This document shows positions 46,501-54,510 of a stretch of DNA of 64,000 bases, in pieces. The notes below the pieces were generated by a model. The model was not told the DNA's origin and ran no database searches. It saw only the letters and a list, made by a program, of their open reading frames with translations. Both the position numbers and the translations under genes were made by a program. Source of the DNA: Xenorhabdus poinarii G6 (GTDB lineage: Bacteria; Pseudomonadota; Gammaproteobacteria; Enterobacterales; Enterobacteriaceae); NCBI RefSeq assembly GCF_000968175.1, contig NZ_FO704551.1:558001-622000 (forward strand), in the 5' to 3' direction. Every line of letters starts with the position of its first letter. Within the stretch, counting starts at the first letter, position 1.

Positions 46501-47670
46501 CGTCGTATGCGGATCATACATGGGCATAATGACTCAGGTGATATTGCCCCACGGGACGAGCATGAGCAAGTATTGTGTGATTTGGCGGCGGACTTATTGA
46601 AAATACCTCGCTTATCTGTTCATCAAAATGTGTTTGATATTGGTGCGACATCACTCACAGCCATGAGAATGGTTGTTTTGGTCGAAAAATATTTCGGTAT
46701 CAGCATTCCTTTGTCCCGTTTTGTGAGTAACCCAACGGTTGCACAGTTAGCGATGTATATCCGGGAAAAAGGGGGTGATCCCCAATTTAGCCCGCTTGTT
46801 CCCATGCGGACGACGGGTCATAAACGGCCACTGTTTTTTGTCCATCCGATGGGGGGCAATGTCTTGGCCTATTTACGATTAGTGAAGCACTTTCCTGAAG
46901 ATCAGCCTTTCTATGCTTTGCAGGCTCACGGCGTCGATGCGGGATCTAAGCCATTGAACAGTGTACAGGCACAAGCGGCGAATTACCTGGACGCCATACG
47001 TCAAATCCAGCCACATGGCCCATACTCCGTTGGGGGTTGGTCTTATGGGGGATTTGTCGCATTTGAGATGGCACGTCAGTTGAAAGAACAGGGGGAAGCG
47101 GTTGCTGATCTTTTCGTCTTAGATACGGTTGCGCTTAACTCGAAACCTCAAGGAAAAATAAATGATGACGCACTGCTACGATGGTTTTTTTGGGAATTAT
47201 TGTGGCTAAATGAAGGGGCGACCCTCCCTGAACAAAGTGTACCGGAACAGATAACCTCTTTGCAGGCGCGGTTCGAATATATCACCGAGCATGCCATTGC
47301 CACCGGCGCCATTCCACAAGGCAGTTCTCGCGCCGTCGTACAAAGATTATTTGATGTGTATAAGAACAATTGGCAAGCCGCTGCGGATTATGCGGCTTAC
47401 ATGGCAGATGTGAATATGACTTTATTGCATGCAACACGCCCGTTACCTGACGTCCTACGTTCTATGCATGATGCGATAAACAGTGAGTATCGTGATCCTA
47501 AAAATGGCTGGGAAAGTAAGACCACGGGTCATATTAATGTCATTGATGTTCCCGGTGATCATTTAGAAATTATGGAGGAGCCGCATGTGGCGGAGGTTGC
47601 AAAAGTTATCCTTCAAGAAATGCATAACGTTTCTAGCCAACAAGCAGGGTTAATGTCGGAGAAAATATGA
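40504..47670 (+). CDS. pxaA: Bimodular NRPS C-A(Ser)-T-C-A(Pro)-T-TE, probable pyrrolizixenamide synthetase PxaA
   Basis: A 2388-residue nonribosomal peptide synthetase. Domains: starter condensation (about 1-440; HHIICDG at 133-139), adenylation 1 (about 460-965; YTSGSTGKPKG at 595-605), carrier 1 (LGGDS, Ser995), condensation 2 (about 1065-1500; HHAILDG at 1197-1203), adenylation 2 (about 1530-2000; FTSGSTGQPKG from 1650), carrier 2 (Ser2050 in DIGATSL), thioesterase (about 2105-2385; GWSYGG with Ser2180, GDH with His2353). Reading the pocket residues by eye gives D-V-W-H-F-S-L-V-D for A1, a serine code, and D-V-Q-Y-I-S-Q-V-I for A2, close to proline codes. An acyl-Ser-Pro chain released by the TE and a coupled flavin monooxygenase is the pattern of pyrrolizixenamide (PxaA/PxaB) and legonmycin (LgnB/LgnC). 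It overlaps the monooxygenase gene by 4 bp. The acyl chain and product are inferred. Confidence 0.87.
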   Translation: MNTLPIIPLTQYQKEIYYETQRHPESGQFTIALARILQGNINSEKLLNSINDVMNHDVTCQLCIVEQAGVVSQQRQNSSLNRAEVIDAEGEQVAIIFSEWSKRIFKLDDKSLLDIALIRNLQNGYTAIFLRAHHIICDGWGINQLVEKILQYYQGAEINQARWHDHYQQYLSAVIEQEERLAQPEIEQQIAELAALTQRSEPVLFNRKKKNPLSRFMRHRYILAKSKVEQALSQKITPYQVVMSAVAILLSRIHNNTRLTIGVPLLNRRANQRNMAGQWANTLPLALRVSANDTLIDLAARIKTETNKLKTFEHIPLGRLLKSLGTINRQWFDVTVSYNYFPVSDISAYPPKHIDIYGAAHEDDAIAIHMGTYGNHNDVCIDITGAVDIFDEHYPFEKFTAALERIIEQFIASPTQTVSDVNLSSAEEMAQLALFEQGPVTEFSKQETVSTLFDAQVALHEKAVAIVGTGEQPALTYLQFQRRIDNMVAVLLKEGVRKGDMIAILMDRSPEMLTAIFAVLKAGAAYLPIDPNYPQVRIDDMLNDSGVGVIIADKAAPFLTARSYTVIDGHHLSAQEEHVKQPNLSTADSLAYMIYTSGSTGKPKGVMIDHDAVVNRIEWMQERYPLDNTDVILQKTPISFDVSVWELFWWSISGAAVHVLPPGAHKDPLEIINAICVHHVTTLHFVPSMLQPFLDILANKPELVGTLISLRRVFTSGEALSPARVNQFRQIFSIFGLNAPALINLYGPTEATVDVSYFEFFPEHPDRINQVPIGFPINNIALRVVSQHGTRQSIGMVGELQISGIGLARGYHNRPELTDEKFIWDKAQRWYRTGDLARWLSDGSVEYWGRIDNQVKIRGNRIELGEVQNALERIPGITQAAVLPQQNNHDETSLCAYYVTHHPSFTAEKLRKTLLACLPDFMVPQAFVQIPAMPLTPNGKVDREALRALVNTAVLGQQDDAKTDTEYKLADIWKRVLKIEQLSVQDNFYTLGGDSILMLKVRSEAEKAGINVTLSELSQHLTLVELGRHIDTGHQAPSAVALPPFALIKEKERGKLTQYADAFPATQLQLGLIYHSQQRKDSATYKDVFRYTLKGEWKPDIFCQSVAATIQRHPVLRSHFNLADFSEPVQIIHHRINIEEALEINDLSLLPWIESEPLIKEYMEKRRCQDYHFDRAPLYHLCLFKTADTIEMVFSFHHAILDGGSVANLVHELFSRYLNDGRYVAETDVLPSPARYIQEELHALQDQAHKEFWQAMFRGLPRTQFPSYRLYESLPNKRIFTKKVIVPEDIDQKLRMLVQQENVSIKSVFFAAHCLTIASVTAQDEIATGLVTHGRPDVQHSEQALGLFLNTLPVRFAVTDKTWKACIHSVFKAEQRHAPYRQYPLHAIQQAVGEGAKISSAFNYVHFHVLSDVFAGSDLSLIAFEPWEETNFEVLFNVMTDFITGQNHLRCDFDGGVFSQVQAETYLDTYMTILSRMVNCGDQRATLSRPLAPRSRETSPQKFISTITMIAKKVQEHPEAIALRYHDRRWRYEKLWLASGKIASTLISEGVVQNTPVAIALERSPTLIALMLGVMRAGGVCLPLDLSYPASRIAAMIEQAQPIRVIVDDKSASLLNIATVPTISVDTLLNGNPHVPTIDIAPEQLAYLLFTSGSTGQPKGVAMPHRSLSNLVTWQNETQTGKNIRSTLQYAPLSFDVSFQEIFSTLTAGGELHLIREDERRDPLQLLRIIDTYQTERIYLPYVALQQLAETAVTLGIYPKKLNVVISSGEQLRITEDIRLFMGKIHHGILENQYGPTETHVISAFTMKGDPMSFPALPPMGKSINNADIVLLNRQLEEVVSGEPGEIYARGLPVALGYYRQPKLTAEHFIIPKEGDEPLYRTGDLGVKLNDGNILCLGRRDTQVKVRGYRVELAEIELAILSTPGAADVLKNVAVVVQQQGDSEGVLVAFLIGEKNDAFTLRVQQHVSEMLPQYMHPTQIAWLAALPKTPSGKRDDAALRRMRIIHGHNDSGDIAPRDEHEQVLCDLAADLLKIPRLSVHQNVFDIGATSLTAMRMVVLVEKYFGISIPLSRFVSNPTVAQLAMYIREKGGDPQFSPLVPMRTTGHKRPLFFVHPMGGNVLAYLRLVKHFPEDQPFYALQAHGVDAGSKPLNSVQAQAANYLDAIRQIQPHGPYSVGGWSYGGFVAFEMARQLKEQGEAVADLFVLDTVALNSKPQGKINDDALLRWFFWELLWLNEGATLPEQSVPEQITSLQARFEYITEHAIATGAIPQGSSRAVVQRLFDVYKNNWQAAADYAAYMADVNMTLLHATRPLPDVLRSMHDAINSEYRDPKNGWESKTTGHINVIDVPGDHLEIMEEPHVAEVAKVILQEMHNVSSQQAGLMSEKI

Positions 47671-48821
47671 ATCGCCCATTAAAAGTACTCATAGTTGGAG
47701 CAGGTATCGGTGGGTTAACGGCGGCTATCGTGTTACGGCAGATGGGCTATGCTGTTGAAGTTTATGAACAAGCACCCACTTTACGGACAGCAGGTTCAGG
47801 TTTATCTGTCATGTCCAATGCTATTGCGGCGTTATCTTCTGTTGGGGTTAATCTGAAACTGGCGCACTTTGGTGCTCCCATGACATGTTTTGAAATTAGG
47901 AACGTCAAAGATCGTCTAATACGCCGATTACCCATCCCTGAAGTCTCGTCTTCTTATGGATTCGATAGCGTTTGTCTCTCACGTAAAGCATTGCAGGAAG
48001 CACTGTTACAGCAGCTTGATCAGAATATTATTCATGTCGGTGCGAAAGCCATCGAACTGACTGAAAGTGATGAGGGTATTTCTGTTTGCTTTGCTGATGG
48101 CAGAGAAGCACATGGCGATTTGCTCATCGGTGCTGACGGGATTTACTCTTTTGTCCGTGATTATATTCAGGGGCATAAGCCAACGCGCACAGCCGATTAT
48201 CTGTGCTGGCTGGGGGTAACTCGTTATCAACATCCACAGATTACACCTGGCTACGTGGGGCATTATTGGGGCGCAGGAAAACGAATAGGGTTGATTGATG
48301 TCGGGGGTGGTGAGGTCTATTGGTGGGGAACCGCCAATATGCGTACTGAACAGGCGCATAACTGGCAAGGCAGCCACCAAGATATTTTATCCTATTATCA
48401 GGGCTGGCCGGCGATTGTTAGCGATATTATCTTACAAACCCCCGCCGAAAATATCATTGCTGTACCCGCACAGGACAGACCTTTTTCACCTTGCTGGGGG
48501 AAAGGAAGAATAACGCTTTTAGGCGATGCGGCTCATCCTATGCTGACCAGTCTGGGGCAGGGTGCTGGTATGGCCATCGAAGACGCGGCGGTTTTGGGGC
48601 ATGTTTTTCGGCAACCGTCAGATCCCATTTCTGCGCTGCGTCAATACGAAACGATCCGTATTCCAAGGACGGAAATATTCGTTAATGCTTCAAGGGCATT
48701 GAGTGAAGTCGAGCAAGATGATCGTTTCTTTCATTGTTTGAAGAGAAATCTTTTCTTGAAATATGCGCCAACCAAAACGCTCAAAAAAAGTCTCGAAAAA
48801 TCATTGCATTTTTCTCTGTGA
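47667..48821 (+). CDS. pxaB: FAD-dependent monooxygenase, probable PxaB
   Basis: A 384-residue group A flavin monooxygenase. The FAD-binding GAGIGG lies at about residues 11-16, the DG-motif segment LLIGADGIYSFVR at about 153-165, and the GD motif ITLLGDAAHPMLTSLGQGAG (about 286-305) binds the ribityl chain. Translation is coupled to the NRPS through an ATGA overlap. In the pyrrolizixenamide and legonmycin pathways this enzyme performs a Baeyer-Villiger-type ring expansion/contraction that makes the pyrrolizidine core; the same role is inferred here. A plain hydroxylase is the alternative. Confidence 0.85.
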   Translation: MNRPLKVLIVGAGIGGLTAAIVLRQMGYAVEVYEQAPTLRTAGSGLSVMSNAIAALSSVGVNLKLAHFGAPMTCFEIRNVKDRLIRRLPIPEVSSSYGFDSVCLSRKALQEALLQQLDQNIIHVGAKAIELTESDEGISVCFADGREAHGDLLIGADGIYSFVRDYIQGHKPTRTADYLCWLGVTRYQHPQITPGYVGHYWGAGKRIGLIDVGGGEVYWWGTANMRTEQAHNWQGSHQDILSYYQGWPAIVSDIILQTPAENIIAVPAQDRPFSPCWGKGRITLLGDAAHPMLTSLGQGAGMAIEDAAVLGHVFRQPSDPISALRQYETIRIPRTEIFVNASRALSEVEQDDRFFHCLKRNLFLKYAPTKTLKKSLEKSLHFSL

Positions 48822-48867
48822 GACGTTGATGACGATGTTGGGTAATCACTCTCTGAAACGCTAAATC

Positions 48868-48943
48868 AGAAATGCGCAGGCTGCAAGTCATACTGCCATA
48901 ACCGGTGGGGACATGCTCAAACAGCAAAAAACTGCGCATTTCT
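48868..48943. repeat. 12-bp perfect inverted repeat after pxaB
   Basis: AGAAATGCGCAG (48868-48879) and CTGCGCATTTCT (48932-48943) pair exactly around a 52-bp spacer, in the short gap between convergent pxaB and the nuclease-fold gene. It may terminate transcription, although no T-run follows, or may be the trace of a small mobile element. Confidence 0.6.
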
Positions 48944-48972
48944 CGTCGCAATATTAGTGGGTGCTGTGATGC

Positions 48973-49887
48973 TTACTGTTCAACAAGTTTCATCGTTGCC
49001 ATAACAGGAATGTGATCACTCACCGTCTGCCACTTAATGCCGAATGCTTCTTTTCCATCATTTGGAATGGTGAGCTTTTCAATGATCCATTTTTGTCCTT
49101 TGCCCGTAAAAATGTGATCAAGGTCAAGTCCTGGGTTTCCTGCTGGCCATGTTCTGGTATCAGTACCAATGACGTCGACCAGCTGCCAATATTTTCCTAT
49201 TTCTTTTGTCACACGGTCGCTTTTCACTGAGTTAAAGTCGCCCATCAAAATGGTTATACCCGTAGCAAGATTGGGTAGCACCTTATCAAGATCCCTATCA
49301 TCGAATACGATGCTATTGATAAATCGGGCCTGCGCCATTCTGACCGTATCATCTTCACGCCAGTCGAAATGGCTGTTATACACATATACCGCCGCATCAA
49401 AACCTGGCACGTTAATTTTGCTAATCATCAGTGACCGCGGTTCTTCACTTCCAGAGGGGAGTTTGAAAACCATGGTTTTTTCAATGGGAAACTTTGATAA
49501 AATCGCATTTCCATAACTTCCCCCCTCCATGTCCAGCGATTTACCGAATGAATAGTACATGCCGGTTTTTCTGGCGATTTCTTTTGCTTGATCAAGCCCA
49601 TGACTTCGGGCTGTTCCCTGGTCAACTTCTTCAAGTGTAATAATATCTGGGTTAAGTTTCATGATGGCTTCGGAAACCAACGCAATGTTGACGGTATGGT
49701 TTCTTAATCCCCCGGCGATATTATAGGTGGCAACTTTTATCCGTGGATATTTATCACCGGCATGGTAAATTTTATTGGGTGTACTTAAATATTGTGTTTC
49801 AACAAGGTCTGTTGCAGATGAGTATGGGATGCAGGATGCCGATATAAGACAGACAACACTGACGTTGGCTAGATATTTTCGCGTCAT
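48973..49887 (-). CDS. Secreted endonuclease/exonuclease/phosphatase-family protein
   Basis: A protein of 304 residues from the ATG complementary to 49885-49887 (GGGGG 5 bp upstream). A signal peptide is likely (VSVVCLISASCIPYSSAT), with a possible lipobox-like ISASC. The DNase-I-like fold motifs are present: VATYNIAGG, then DIITLEEVD with the catalytic Glu, YNSHFDW, GDFNSVKSD, LDLDHIF and SDHIPVMA with the catalytic His. The family includes nucleases, sphingomyelinases and phosphoinositide phosphatases, so the substrate cannot be assigned. It sits between the NRPS pair and agaR, with no partner genes. Confidence 0.82.
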   Translation of the reverse strand: MTRKYLANVSVVCLISASCIPYSSATDLVETQYLSTPNKIYHAGDKYPRIKVATYNIAGGLRNHTVNIALVSEAIMKLNPDIITLEEVDQGTARSHGLDQAKEIARKTGMYYSFGKSLDMEGGSYGNAILSKFPIEKTMVFKLPSGSEEPRSLMISKINVPGFDAAVYVYNSHFDWREDDTVRMAQARFINSIVFDDRDLDKVLPNLATGITILMGDFNSVKSDRVTKEIGKYWQLVDVIGTDTRTWPAGNPGLDLDHIFTGKGQKWIIEKLTIPNDGKEAFGIKWQTVSDHIPVMATMKLVEQ

Positions 49888-49968
49888 ATTTACCCCCAAA
49901 GTTGGTTTTTGCGATTTCCAACCGGCTCATTATCATGGCAGACCATTACCCTGTTGGTAAATATTTTT

Positions 49969-50778
49969 TTATTCCTCGACCAGCATCACGTTGATGCCGC
50001 CTTTACGTAAGCCATCCAGGCTATCCGTCGGAATACCTTTATCGGTGATCACCATATGAATACGTTGCGTATCAATGATCTTATGTAGACTTGCGCGGTT
50101 AAATTTGCTGGCGTCGGTGACCACGATAATGCGTTCTGCTACCTCGCACATCCGGCGATTCAATCGCACTTCATCTTCGTTATGGGTACTGACGCCCCGT
50201 TCCAGATCAATGGCATCTACGCCTAGAAACAGCATATCAAAATGGTAGTTTTGTAGTGATTGCTCGGCCTGATCACCATAAAATGACAGGGACTGACGCC
50301 GCAAATGTCCGCCGGTCATTAACAGCTCCACCCCTTCGGCTTCCAGTAGTGCATTGGCGACATTCATGCCATTGGTCATGGCGATGACGTCTTTATGCTG
50401 GCGCATCAGCCGTGCGATTTCATACGTGGTGGTGCCTGAGTCCAGGATCACGCGATGACCGGGTTTGATCAGTTCGACGGCGGCGCGGGCAATGCTGCGT
50501 TTCAGCGCAATATTCAGGGTGCTTTTATCCTCTACAGAAGATTCCGCTGGCAGGGGCGCCGGATCGCATACCAGTGCGCCACCATAGGCACGCATCGCAA
50601 TGCCTTGCTTTTCCAGAAACGTCAGATCGTTACGGATCGTCACCGTGGAAACACCGAAAAAATCCGATAAATAATTGACTTGTACGCTTCCTTTCTGGCG
50701 AAGATGCTGAATAATCAGCTCGCGCCGTTCGCTGGTGCTGGAAATACGTTTATCCGTGACGGAAGCACTGTTACTCAT
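49969..50778 (-). CDS. agaR: AgaR, DeoR-family repressor of the aga operon
   Basis: The ATG complementary to 50776-50778 gives 269 residues, the exact length of E. coli AgaR; 68 upstream in-frame codons are promoter DNA. The DeoR helix-turn-helix is near the N-terminus ([20 protein letters not shown]), and the sugar-phosphate sensing domain contains [16 protein letters not shown] and [19 protein letters not shown]. It is transcribed away from the aga genes. Repeated TTTCG-type sites in the shared intergenic region are its likely operators. Confidence 0.95.
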   Translation of the reverse strand: MSNSASVTDKRISSTSERRELIIQHLRQKGSVQVNYLSDFFGVSTVTIRNDLTFLEKQGIAMRAYGGALVCDPAPLPAESSVEDKSTLNIALKRSIARAAVELIKPGHRVILDSGTTTYEIARLMRQHKDVIAMTNGMNVANALLEAEGVELLMTGGHLRRQSLSFYGDQAEQSLQNYHFDMLFLGVDAIDLERGVSTHNEDEVRLNRRMCEVAERIIVVTDASKFNRASLHKIIDTQRIHMVITDKGIPTDSLDGLRKGGINVMLVEE

Positions 50779-50800
50779 AGAAGATCCTTGCATAAAAACG

Positions 50801-50817
50801 TTTCGTTTCATTTCGTT
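50801..50817. promoter_or_regulatory. AgaR-type operator near agaR
   Basis: TTTCGTTTCATTTCGTT lies just upstream of agaR. AgaR is known to bind repeated TTTCG/TTTC elements; this site would serve autoregulation. Confidence 0.6.
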
Positions 50818-50907
50818 CCGTCTATTAATCCCTTTCTTTTCATCGAATGCAAGTCTTAACAACCCGATATTTTTCCTATTATTCACGGCTTCGTGGGGCA
50901 AAGCGAT

Positions 50908-50926
50908 CTTTCGATTTGTTTCTTTT
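50908..50926. promoter_or_regulatory. AgaR-type operator, central
   Basis: CTTTCGATTTGTTTCTTTT, in the middle of the agaR-kbaZ interval. It shares CTTTCGATTT(A/G)TTTC with the inverted copy at 50987-51007. Confidence 0.6.
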
Positions 50927-50986
50927 GCGAAAGGGATCTCAATTTCGCTATCTTTTGTTTTGTGTTTTATTGATGATGGCACAGTA

Positions 50987-51007
50987 TGAAATGAAATAAA
51001 TCGAAAG
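50987..51007. promoter_or_regulatory. AgaR-type operator near kbaZ
   Basis: Reading the minus strand, CTTTCGATTTATTTCATTTC: the same motif as at 50908 in opposite orientation, 34 bp before the kbaZ ATG. Its position fits repression of the kbaZ promoter. Confidence 0.65.
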
Positions 51008-51040
51008 GGTGGCGGTTAATCCATCGATAGGGAGAAGAAA

Positions 51041-52333
51041 ATGAAACAGTTAACTGCGTTTGTGGCTAATCATAAACAAGATAAGCGTTATGGCATCTTC
51101 GCTGTCTGTTCCGCTCACCCGCTAGTGTTAGAAGCCGCCATACGCCACGCTCTGGACGCTCGCACCCTGCTGTTAATCGAAGCCACCTCCAATCAGGTTG
51201 ATCAGTACGGGGGTTATACTGGCATGACGCCCGCCGACTTTTGTCACTTCGTCCAACAACTGGCGGATAAACATCATTTTCCCCATGACCAATTGATTCT
51301 CGGCGGTGATCACCTCGGGCCAAACCGTTGGCAGACTCAGCCCGCCGCAGAAGCCATGGAAAAGGCCGATGAACTGATCCGTCGCTATGTCGCCGCCGGA
51401 TTTAAGAAAATCCACCTGGATTGTAGCATGTCTTGTGCCGACGACCCGGTGCCGTTAAACGATGCCATCGTCGCAGAGCGCGCGGCCAGATTGGCCCGCA
51501 TTGCCGAACAAACCTGCATTGCGCAGTTTGGTGTATCCGATTTGGCGTATGTGATCGGTACTGAAGTACCGGTGCCTGGTGGGGCGCATGAAACGCTGCA
51601 TACGCTGACGGTCACCACGCCCCAGGCGGCGAAAGCAACGCTGGAAACTCACCGCCGCGCTTTTGAGCAGCAGGGGCTCAACGATCTGTGGCCGCGTGTG
51701 ATGGGTCTTGTTGTGCAGCCGGGGGTCGAGTTCGACCATACTCAGGTTATTGATTATCAACCGGCGCAGTCCCGTGCCCTGAGCCAGATGATTGAAATGT
51801 CTGACACGATGGTGTTTGAAGCACATTCCACCGATTATCAGACGCCGTACGCTTTGCAGCAACTGGTTCAGCATCACTTTGCGATCCTGAAAGTTGGCCC
51901 GGCGCTGACCTTCGCGCTGCGCGAAGCGCTGTTCTCACTCGCCGCGATTGAGCGCGAATTACTCCCTGCGCACCGATGTTCAGATCTGCGAGAGGTCGTG
52001 GAAAATGTGATGCGGGCACATCCAGAACACTGGCAGCAACATTACCACGGCCGTCATGAAGCACTGCGTCTGGCGCGCAGCTACAGCTATTCTGATCGCA
52101 TCCGCTACTATTGGCCTGACTCCGATATTGACAACGCTTATTGTCGGCTAGTGAATAATCTGGCCAATGAAGTCATTCCCTTGCCGCTGATCAGCCAGTA
52201 TTTGCCGCTTCAGTACATGAGAATTCGTGAAGGATTACTTGCGGCAACCCCACATGAATTAATGATAGATCATATCCAGGATGTATTGCGCCAGTATCAT
52301 GCCGCTTGTCGGGGTACTGTGGCATCGATTTAG
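51041..52333 (+). CDS. kbaZ: Tagatose-1,6-bisphosphate aldolase, non-catalytic subunit KbaZ
   Basis: A 430-residue protein of the KbaZ/GatZ family, which stabilises and activates the catalytic aldolase KbaY. Characteristic segments: ICSAHP-type [56 protein letters not shown] and [11 protein letters not shown]. It starts the rightward aga operon; the catalytic partner kbaY is its last gene. The DNA here is clearly more GC-rich than the flanking pxa and pan genes. Confidence 0.96.
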   Translation: MKQLTAFVANHKQDKRYGIFAVCSAHPLVLEAAIRHALDARTLLLIEATSNQVDQYGGYTGMTPADFCHFVQQLADKHHFPHDQLILGGDHLGPNRWQTQPAAEAMEKADELIRRYVAAGFKKIHLDCSMSCADDPVPLNDAIVAERAARLARIAEQTCIAQFGVSDLAYVIGTEVPVPGGAHETLHTLTVTTPQAAKATLETHRRAFEQQGLNDLWPRVMGLVVQPGVEFDHTQVIDYQPAQSRALSQMIEMSDTMVFEAHSTDYQTPYALQQLVQHHFAILKVGPALTFALREALFSLAAIERELLPAHRCSDLREVVENVMRAHPEHWQQHYHGRHEALRLARSYSYSDRIRYYWPDSDIDNAYCRLVNNLANEVIPLPLISQYLPLQYMRIREGLLAATPHELMIDHIQDVLRQYHAACRGTVASI

Positions 52334-52367
52334 CTCAATCGATTTCGTTCAGTAATGAGGAAAAACT

Positions 52368-52841
52368 ATGCCAAATATTGTATTAAGCCGCATCGATGAG
52401 CGTCTGATCCATGGTCAGGTTGGCGTGCAGTGGGTTGGCTTTGTTGGCGCCAACCTGGTGTTGGTTGCCAACGATGAAGTGGCGGAAGATACCTTGCAGC
52501 AAAACCTGATGGAAATGGTGCTCGCAGAAGGTATTGCCGTCCGTTTTTGGTCATTACAGAAAGTGATCGACAATATCCATCGTGCGGCCGACCGTCAGAA
52601 AATTCTGCTGGTTTGCAAAAAACCACAAGATTTTCTTACCTTGGTGGAAGGCCATGTCCCCGTAAAACGCATTAATGTCGGCAACATGCATTACGCCGAA
52701 GGTAAAAAACAAATTGCTAAAACCGTCTCAGTGGGTGAGCAAGACATCACAGCATTCAATCGATTGAAACAGGCGGGGGTGGCGTGTTTTGTTCAGGGGG
52801 TTCCCACCGAACCGGCTCAGGATCTCTACACTCTTCTCTGA
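52368..52841 (+). CDS. agaV: PTS N-acetylgalactosamine-specific IIB component AgaV
   Basis: A 157-residue mannose-family EIIB. The opening IVLSRIDERLIHGQVGVQWV carries the phosphorylated histidine (His in LIHGQV, about residue 15). Length and sequence follow E. coli AgaV closely. It receives phosphate from AgaF and passes it to the sugar during transport through AgaW/AgaE. Confidence 0.95.
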   Translation: MPNIVLSRIDERLIHGQVGVQWVGFVGANLVLVANDEVAEDTLQQNLMEMVLAEGIAVRFWSLQKVIDNIHRAADRQKILLVCKKPQDFLTLVEGHVPVKRINVGNMHYAEGKKQIAKTVSVGEQDITAFNRLKQAGVACFVQGVPTEPAQDLYTLL

Positions 52842-52851
52842 GGTAATTGGT

Positions 52852-53634
52852 ATGGAAATTAGCTTATTACAAGCGATCGCGTTGGGCATTCTGGCTTTTA
52901 TTGCCGGGCTGGATATGTTCAACGGTCTGACGCATATGCATCGCCCGGTCGTTCTTGGCCCACTGGTTGGTCTGATTCTGGGTGATTTGCATACGGGTAT
53001 TCTGACGGGCGGAACGCTGGAACTGGTGTGGATGGGGCTTGTACCTCTGGCGGGCGCGCAGCCACTGAATGTCATTATCGGCACCATCGTTGGGACAACC
53101 TTTGCCATTACCACCGGCGTGAAACCAGACGTCGCGGTCGGGGTCGCGGTGCCGTTTGCCATTGCGGTACAAATGGGGATCACTTTCCTGTTTTCCATCA
53201 TGTCCGGTGTGATGGCACGCTGTGACCGTATGGCGGCGAATGCGGACACCCGTGGCATCGAATGGATTAACTATATAGCTTTGCTGGTACTCGGTACTTT
53301 CTATTTTCTGTGTGCCTTTCTGCCGATCCACTTCGGTGCAGAATATGCAAAAACCCTGATCGAAATGTTACCCGTCCGGTTGATCGACGGTCTGGGCGTT
53401 GCCGGGGGCATCATGCCAGCGATCGGCTTCGCGGTGCTGCTGAAAATCATGATGAAAAACGTCTACATTCCGTATTTCATTATCGGCTTTGTTGGCGCAG
53501 CCTGGCTAAAACTGCCGGTATTGGCGATTGCTGCTGTGGCGCTAGCACTGGCGCTGATGGCGTTTATGCGTACAGACCCGACACTACCTCAATCTTCCCG
53601 CGCTCAACAAGAGGAATTCGACGATGGCATCTAA
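52852..53634 (+). CDS. agaW: PTS N-acetylgalactosamine-specific IIC component AgaW
   Basis: A 260-residue membrane component from the ATG at 52852; 21 upstream in-frame codons overlap agaV and are not used. Mannose-family EIIC features include FNGLTHMHRPVVLGPLVGLI, TGGTLELVWMGLVPLAGAQP and the late GGIMPAIGFAVLLKIM. It forms the sugar channel with AgaE. It overlaps agaE by 11 bp. Unlike E. coli K-12, where agaW is truncated, this copy is full length. Confidence 0.94.
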   Translation: MEISLLQAIALGILAFIAGLDMFNGLTHMHRPVVLGPLVGLILGDLHTGILTGGTLELVWMGLVPLAGAQPLNVIIGTIVGTTFAITTGVKPDVAVGVAVPFAIAVQMGITFLFSIMSGVMARCDRMAANADTRGIEWINYIALLVLGTFYFLCAFLPIHFGAEYAKTLIEMLPVRLIDGLGVAGGIMPAIGFAVLLKIMMKNVYIPYFIIGFVGAAWLKLPVLAIAAVALALALMAFMRTDPTLPQSSRAQQEEFDDGI

Positions 53635-54493
53635 TATTCAGGCTTCATCCCAAGCTCGCAACGCGGATACGGCCATCACAAATGATAATATTTATGAAGA
53701 TCAAAATATTGGTGCGGAACTGACGAAGAAAGACATTAACCGTGTGGCGTGGCGTTCCATGCTGTTACAGGCGTCATTTAACTATGAACGGATGCAAGCC
53801 GCTGGCTGGTTGTACGGCCTGCTGCCCATGCTGAAAAAAATCCACACCAACAAACGTGACCTTGCGCGAGCGATGAAAGGTCATATGGGCTTTTTTAATA
53901 CTCACCCGTTCCTCGTGACTTTTGTGATTGGCATCGTGTTGGCGATGGAGCGTTCCAAGCAGGATGTGAATAGCATTCAGCACACCAAAATTGCCGTCGG
54001 AGCGCCGCTCGGCGGGATTGGCGACGCGATGTTCTGGTTGACTCTGCTGCCCATTTGCAGCGGCATTGGTGCCAGTCTAGCGCTACAAGACTCTATTCTC
54101 GGCGCGGTTGTGTTTCTCGTCATGTTTAACATCGTTCATTTCAGTTTGCGCTTTGGTCTTGCTCACTATGCCTATCGTATGGGGGTAGCGGCGATCCCAT
54201 TGATTAAAGCCAATACCCGTAAAGTAGGGCATGCCGCTTCTATCGTTGGGATGACCGTCATTGGCGCGCTGGTCGCCACTTATGTTCGCCTATCCACGAC
54301 GCTGGACATCAAGGCGGGCGATGCGGTCGTGAAACTGCAAACTGATGTGATCGACAAGCTGATGCCCGCATTTCTGCCGCTGGTTTACACCCTGATGATG
54401 TACGCTCTGGTACGTCGCGGTTGGAATCCACTGTCTCTTATCTGCATCACAGTCGTGCTGGGCATTGCCGGTAAGTTTGGTCACTTCCTGTAA
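53624..54493 (+). CDS. agaE: PTS N-acetylgalactosamine-specific IID component AgaE
   Basis: A 289-residue mannose-family EIID. The core LTKKDINRVAWRSMLLQASF at about residues 33-52, MKGHMGFFNTHPF, APLGGIGDAMFWLTLLP and FNIVHFSLRFGLAHYAYRMG are family signatures. The first about 30 residues form a polar tail typical of AgaE. It starts inside the agaW end, so the two are coupled. Confidence 0.95.
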   Translation: MASNIQASSQARNADTAITNDNIYEDQNIGAELTKKDINRVAWRSMLLQASFNYERMQAAGWLYGLLPMLKKIHTNKRDLARAMKGHMGFFNTHPFLVTFVIGIVLAMERSKQDVNSIQHTKIAVGAPLGGIGDAMFWLTLLPICSGIGASLALQDSILGAVVFLVMFNIVHFSLRFGLAHYAYRMGVAAIPLIKANTRKVGHAASIVGMTVIGALVATYVRLSTTLDIKAGDAVVKLQTDVIDKLMPAFLPLVYTLMMYALVRRGWNPLSLICITVVLGIAGKFGHFL

Positions 54494-54510
54494 GTAAGGG
54501 GGAGAAGCAC

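Noticed and set aside
50779..50982. 68-codon N-terminal extension of AgaR
   Set aside because: The extension is AT-rich promoter DNA holding AgaR-type operators, and the internal ATG gives the exact E. coli length.
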